A DNA stretch of 14,482 nucleotides from Desulfobacca acetoxidans. Its GTDB lineage: Bacteria > Desulfobacterota > Desulfobaccia > Desulfobaccales > 0-14-0-80-60-11. The first letter of the stretch is position 1. Each line of letters starts with the position of its first letter. The notes below the pieces were generated by a model that worked only from the letters and a program-made list of their open reading frames with translations, was not told the origin of the DNA and searched no databases. The translations under genes were made by a program, and so were the position numbers. Shown here piece after piece: positions 13,564 to 14,482 of the stretch. The stretch spans positions 1-14,482 of the forward strand of contig DZCR01000083.1 in assembly GCA_022736495.1 (NCBI GenBank), in the 5' to 3' direction.

Positions 13564-14334
13564 TTGATCGTGGTAAAAGAAAAGTTATTTGCCCATTTGG
13601 CTGATCAAAGCATGAAGAGGCGCTGCATGGCTTTACCCGGACCGGGAATTGTGCTGGAGTGCACTGCGCGGGGAGTTCTCCTCAAGATATGGCGCGACGA
13701 TTTGGGCCTCTTGCACGGCATTTCTCCGGGGGTCTCGTTTCTGCACCTGTTGCACCGGGGTAGCCTGGACAAGACCTTCGCCTTCCTGACAGAGTTGAAA
13801 AATCGGGGCTCAGCCTTCGGCTGGGAGTTAAAAATTTCCCTGACCCGCCAGGCCGCCACCCTGTTTATCGGGGGCGCCATGCGGGATAACCTGCTCATGA
13901 TCTTCGGCACCCGGACCCGAGATGCGCTTTTGGGTTTTTCCAGGTATTTCATGGATGACAGCCTTCTGAAGGGCGTCGATCAGCCTGTCCGGGAGCACGT
14001 CGGACTGGACCCGGGTCCAGATGAGCGGGAGTCGGCCTTACATCAGGAACTCAACTGCGTAAATAACCAACTTATCAATCTGCAGCGGGTTCTGGATAGA
14101 AAAAACGCCAGTTTGCAACAAATCAGCGCCGAACTCCAAGAGGCTCGGACCGGCATCCATACCTTACAGAACTTGTTACCAATCTGCTCGTGCTGTAAGA
14201 AGATCCGGGATGAACAGGGTATGTGGAACCAAGTGGAAAACTACTTCCAGGACCGCACCGGGGTGCAATTCACCCATAGCATTTGCCCGGATTGCACCCA
14301 AGTCCTTTATCCCGGCCTTCGTCTGGAAAAATAA
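13564..14334 (+). CDS. PAS-like sensor protein with coiled coil and C-terminal four-Cys motif
   Basis: The protein has an N-terminal PAS-like region (GIVLECTARGVLLKIWRDDLGL onward), here about residues 20-140. A helical linker with heptad character follows (about 175-215, ELNCVNNQLINLQRVLDRKN...). The C-terminus is LLPICSCCKKIRDEQGMWNQVENYF..., ending SICPDC. This ICxxCKKIRD...ICPDC motif ends many deltaproteobacterial PAS, kinase and response-regulator proteins; its paired CxxC sites suggest zinc or redox binding, but its role is unknown to me. No kinase, cyclase or receiver domain is attached. The start is uncertain: TTG 13564 has GGGG at good spacing, GTG 13570 and ATG 13612 or 13627 are alternatives, and ATG 13627 follows AGAGG. 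It sits behind the hybrid kinase on the same strand. Confidence 0.8.
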   Translation: MIVVKEKLFAHLADQSMKRRCMALPGPGIVLECTARGVLLKIWRDDLGLLHGISPGVSFLHLLHRGSLDKTFAFLTELKNRGSAFGWELKISLTRQAATLFIGGAMRDNLLMIFGTRTRDALLGFSRYFMDDSLLKGVDQPVREHVGLDPGPDERESALHQELNCVNNQLINLQRVLDRKNASLQQISAELQEARTGIHTLQNLLPICSCCKKIRDEQGMWNQVENYFQDRTGVQFTHSICPDCTQVLYPGLRLEK

Positions 14335-14423
14335 ACTAAATTCCGCTCCTCGCCAACCTCGCCGTTTAAGAGTATCTACCGGCATGTTTCGTAATTGTCT
14401 GCCCATCGGGATGGCTGGTTTTG

Positions 14424-14460
14424 CCCCCCCCCCCCCATGGAAAAAAAGGGGCCCGGGGGG
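14424..14460. other. Homopolymer-rich low-complexity tract near window end
   Basis: A run of 13 C (14424-14436) is followed by ATGG, 7 A, GGGG, CCC and 6 G. Nothing similar occurs elsewhere in the window. It lies in non-coding sequence after the last gene and looks like degraded assembly or sequencing quality at a contig end. The rest of 14335-14482 shows no gene. Confidence 0.6.
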
Positions 14461-14482
14461 ATTTAATCCCGTGTTCCAAAGA

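Noticed and set aside
1..14482. tRNA, rRNA, CRISPR array, transposase or integrase
   Set aside because: No T-loop GGTTCGAAT-type sequence, no spaced direct repeats and no recombinase motifs were seen on either strand.

Overview
This is a GC-rich window (by eye, about 55-60 % G+C in genes, with AT-rich intergenic spacers) from a Gram-negative bacterium. The gene mix points to Desulfobacterota (Syntrophobacterales/Desulfobacca-like lineages). It includes hopanoid-modification genes hpnJ/hpnK, a lipoprotein fusing a beta-lactamase fold to a NamZ domain, unfused spmA/spmB, and a sensor protein ending in the ICxxCKKIRD...ICPDC motif common in deltaproteobacterial signalling proteins. The taxonomic placement is inference; no rRNA or ribosomal protein gene is present.

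Layout. The left two thirds, up to about 10.84 kb, is almost entirely minus-strand; reading along that strand means going from high to low coordinates. First comes rmlA (dTDP-glucose synthesis), then spmA and spmB one base apart. After a roughly 260-base gap with a candidate promoter, a secreted polysaccharide deacetylase is followed by a secreted glycoside-hydrolase-like TIM-barrel protein. A small plus-strand gene (5891-6157) sits between this pair and the next minus-strand gene, a large lipoprotein carrying a serine-hydrolase domain and a NamZ (DUF1343) domain. Then come a small membrane protein with a His/Cys-rich N-terminus, hpnJ and hpnK (overlapping), and at the left edge a truncated YHS-domain protein. 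The right end is plus-strand: a soluble hybrid histidine kinase with two PAS domains and a receiver, then a PAS-like/coiled-coil/Cys-motif protein. The last 60 bases are homopolymer-rich and look like a poor contig end.

How the genes fit together. Most act at the cell envelope. hpnJ and hpnK are expected to build the cyclitol-ether head group of bacteriohopanetetrol. The fusion lipoprotein should cleave peptidoglycan fragments in the periplasm: muramyl-peptide amidase or esterase activity plus exo-muramidase. The deacetylase and hydrolase pair look like the two activities of PgaB on separate polypeptides. RmlA feeds dTDP-sugars to surface polysaccharides. The two regulators at the right lie beside each other and may share a pathway, but their signal is unknown. 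No mobile element, CRISPR array, tRNA or rRNA gene was found.
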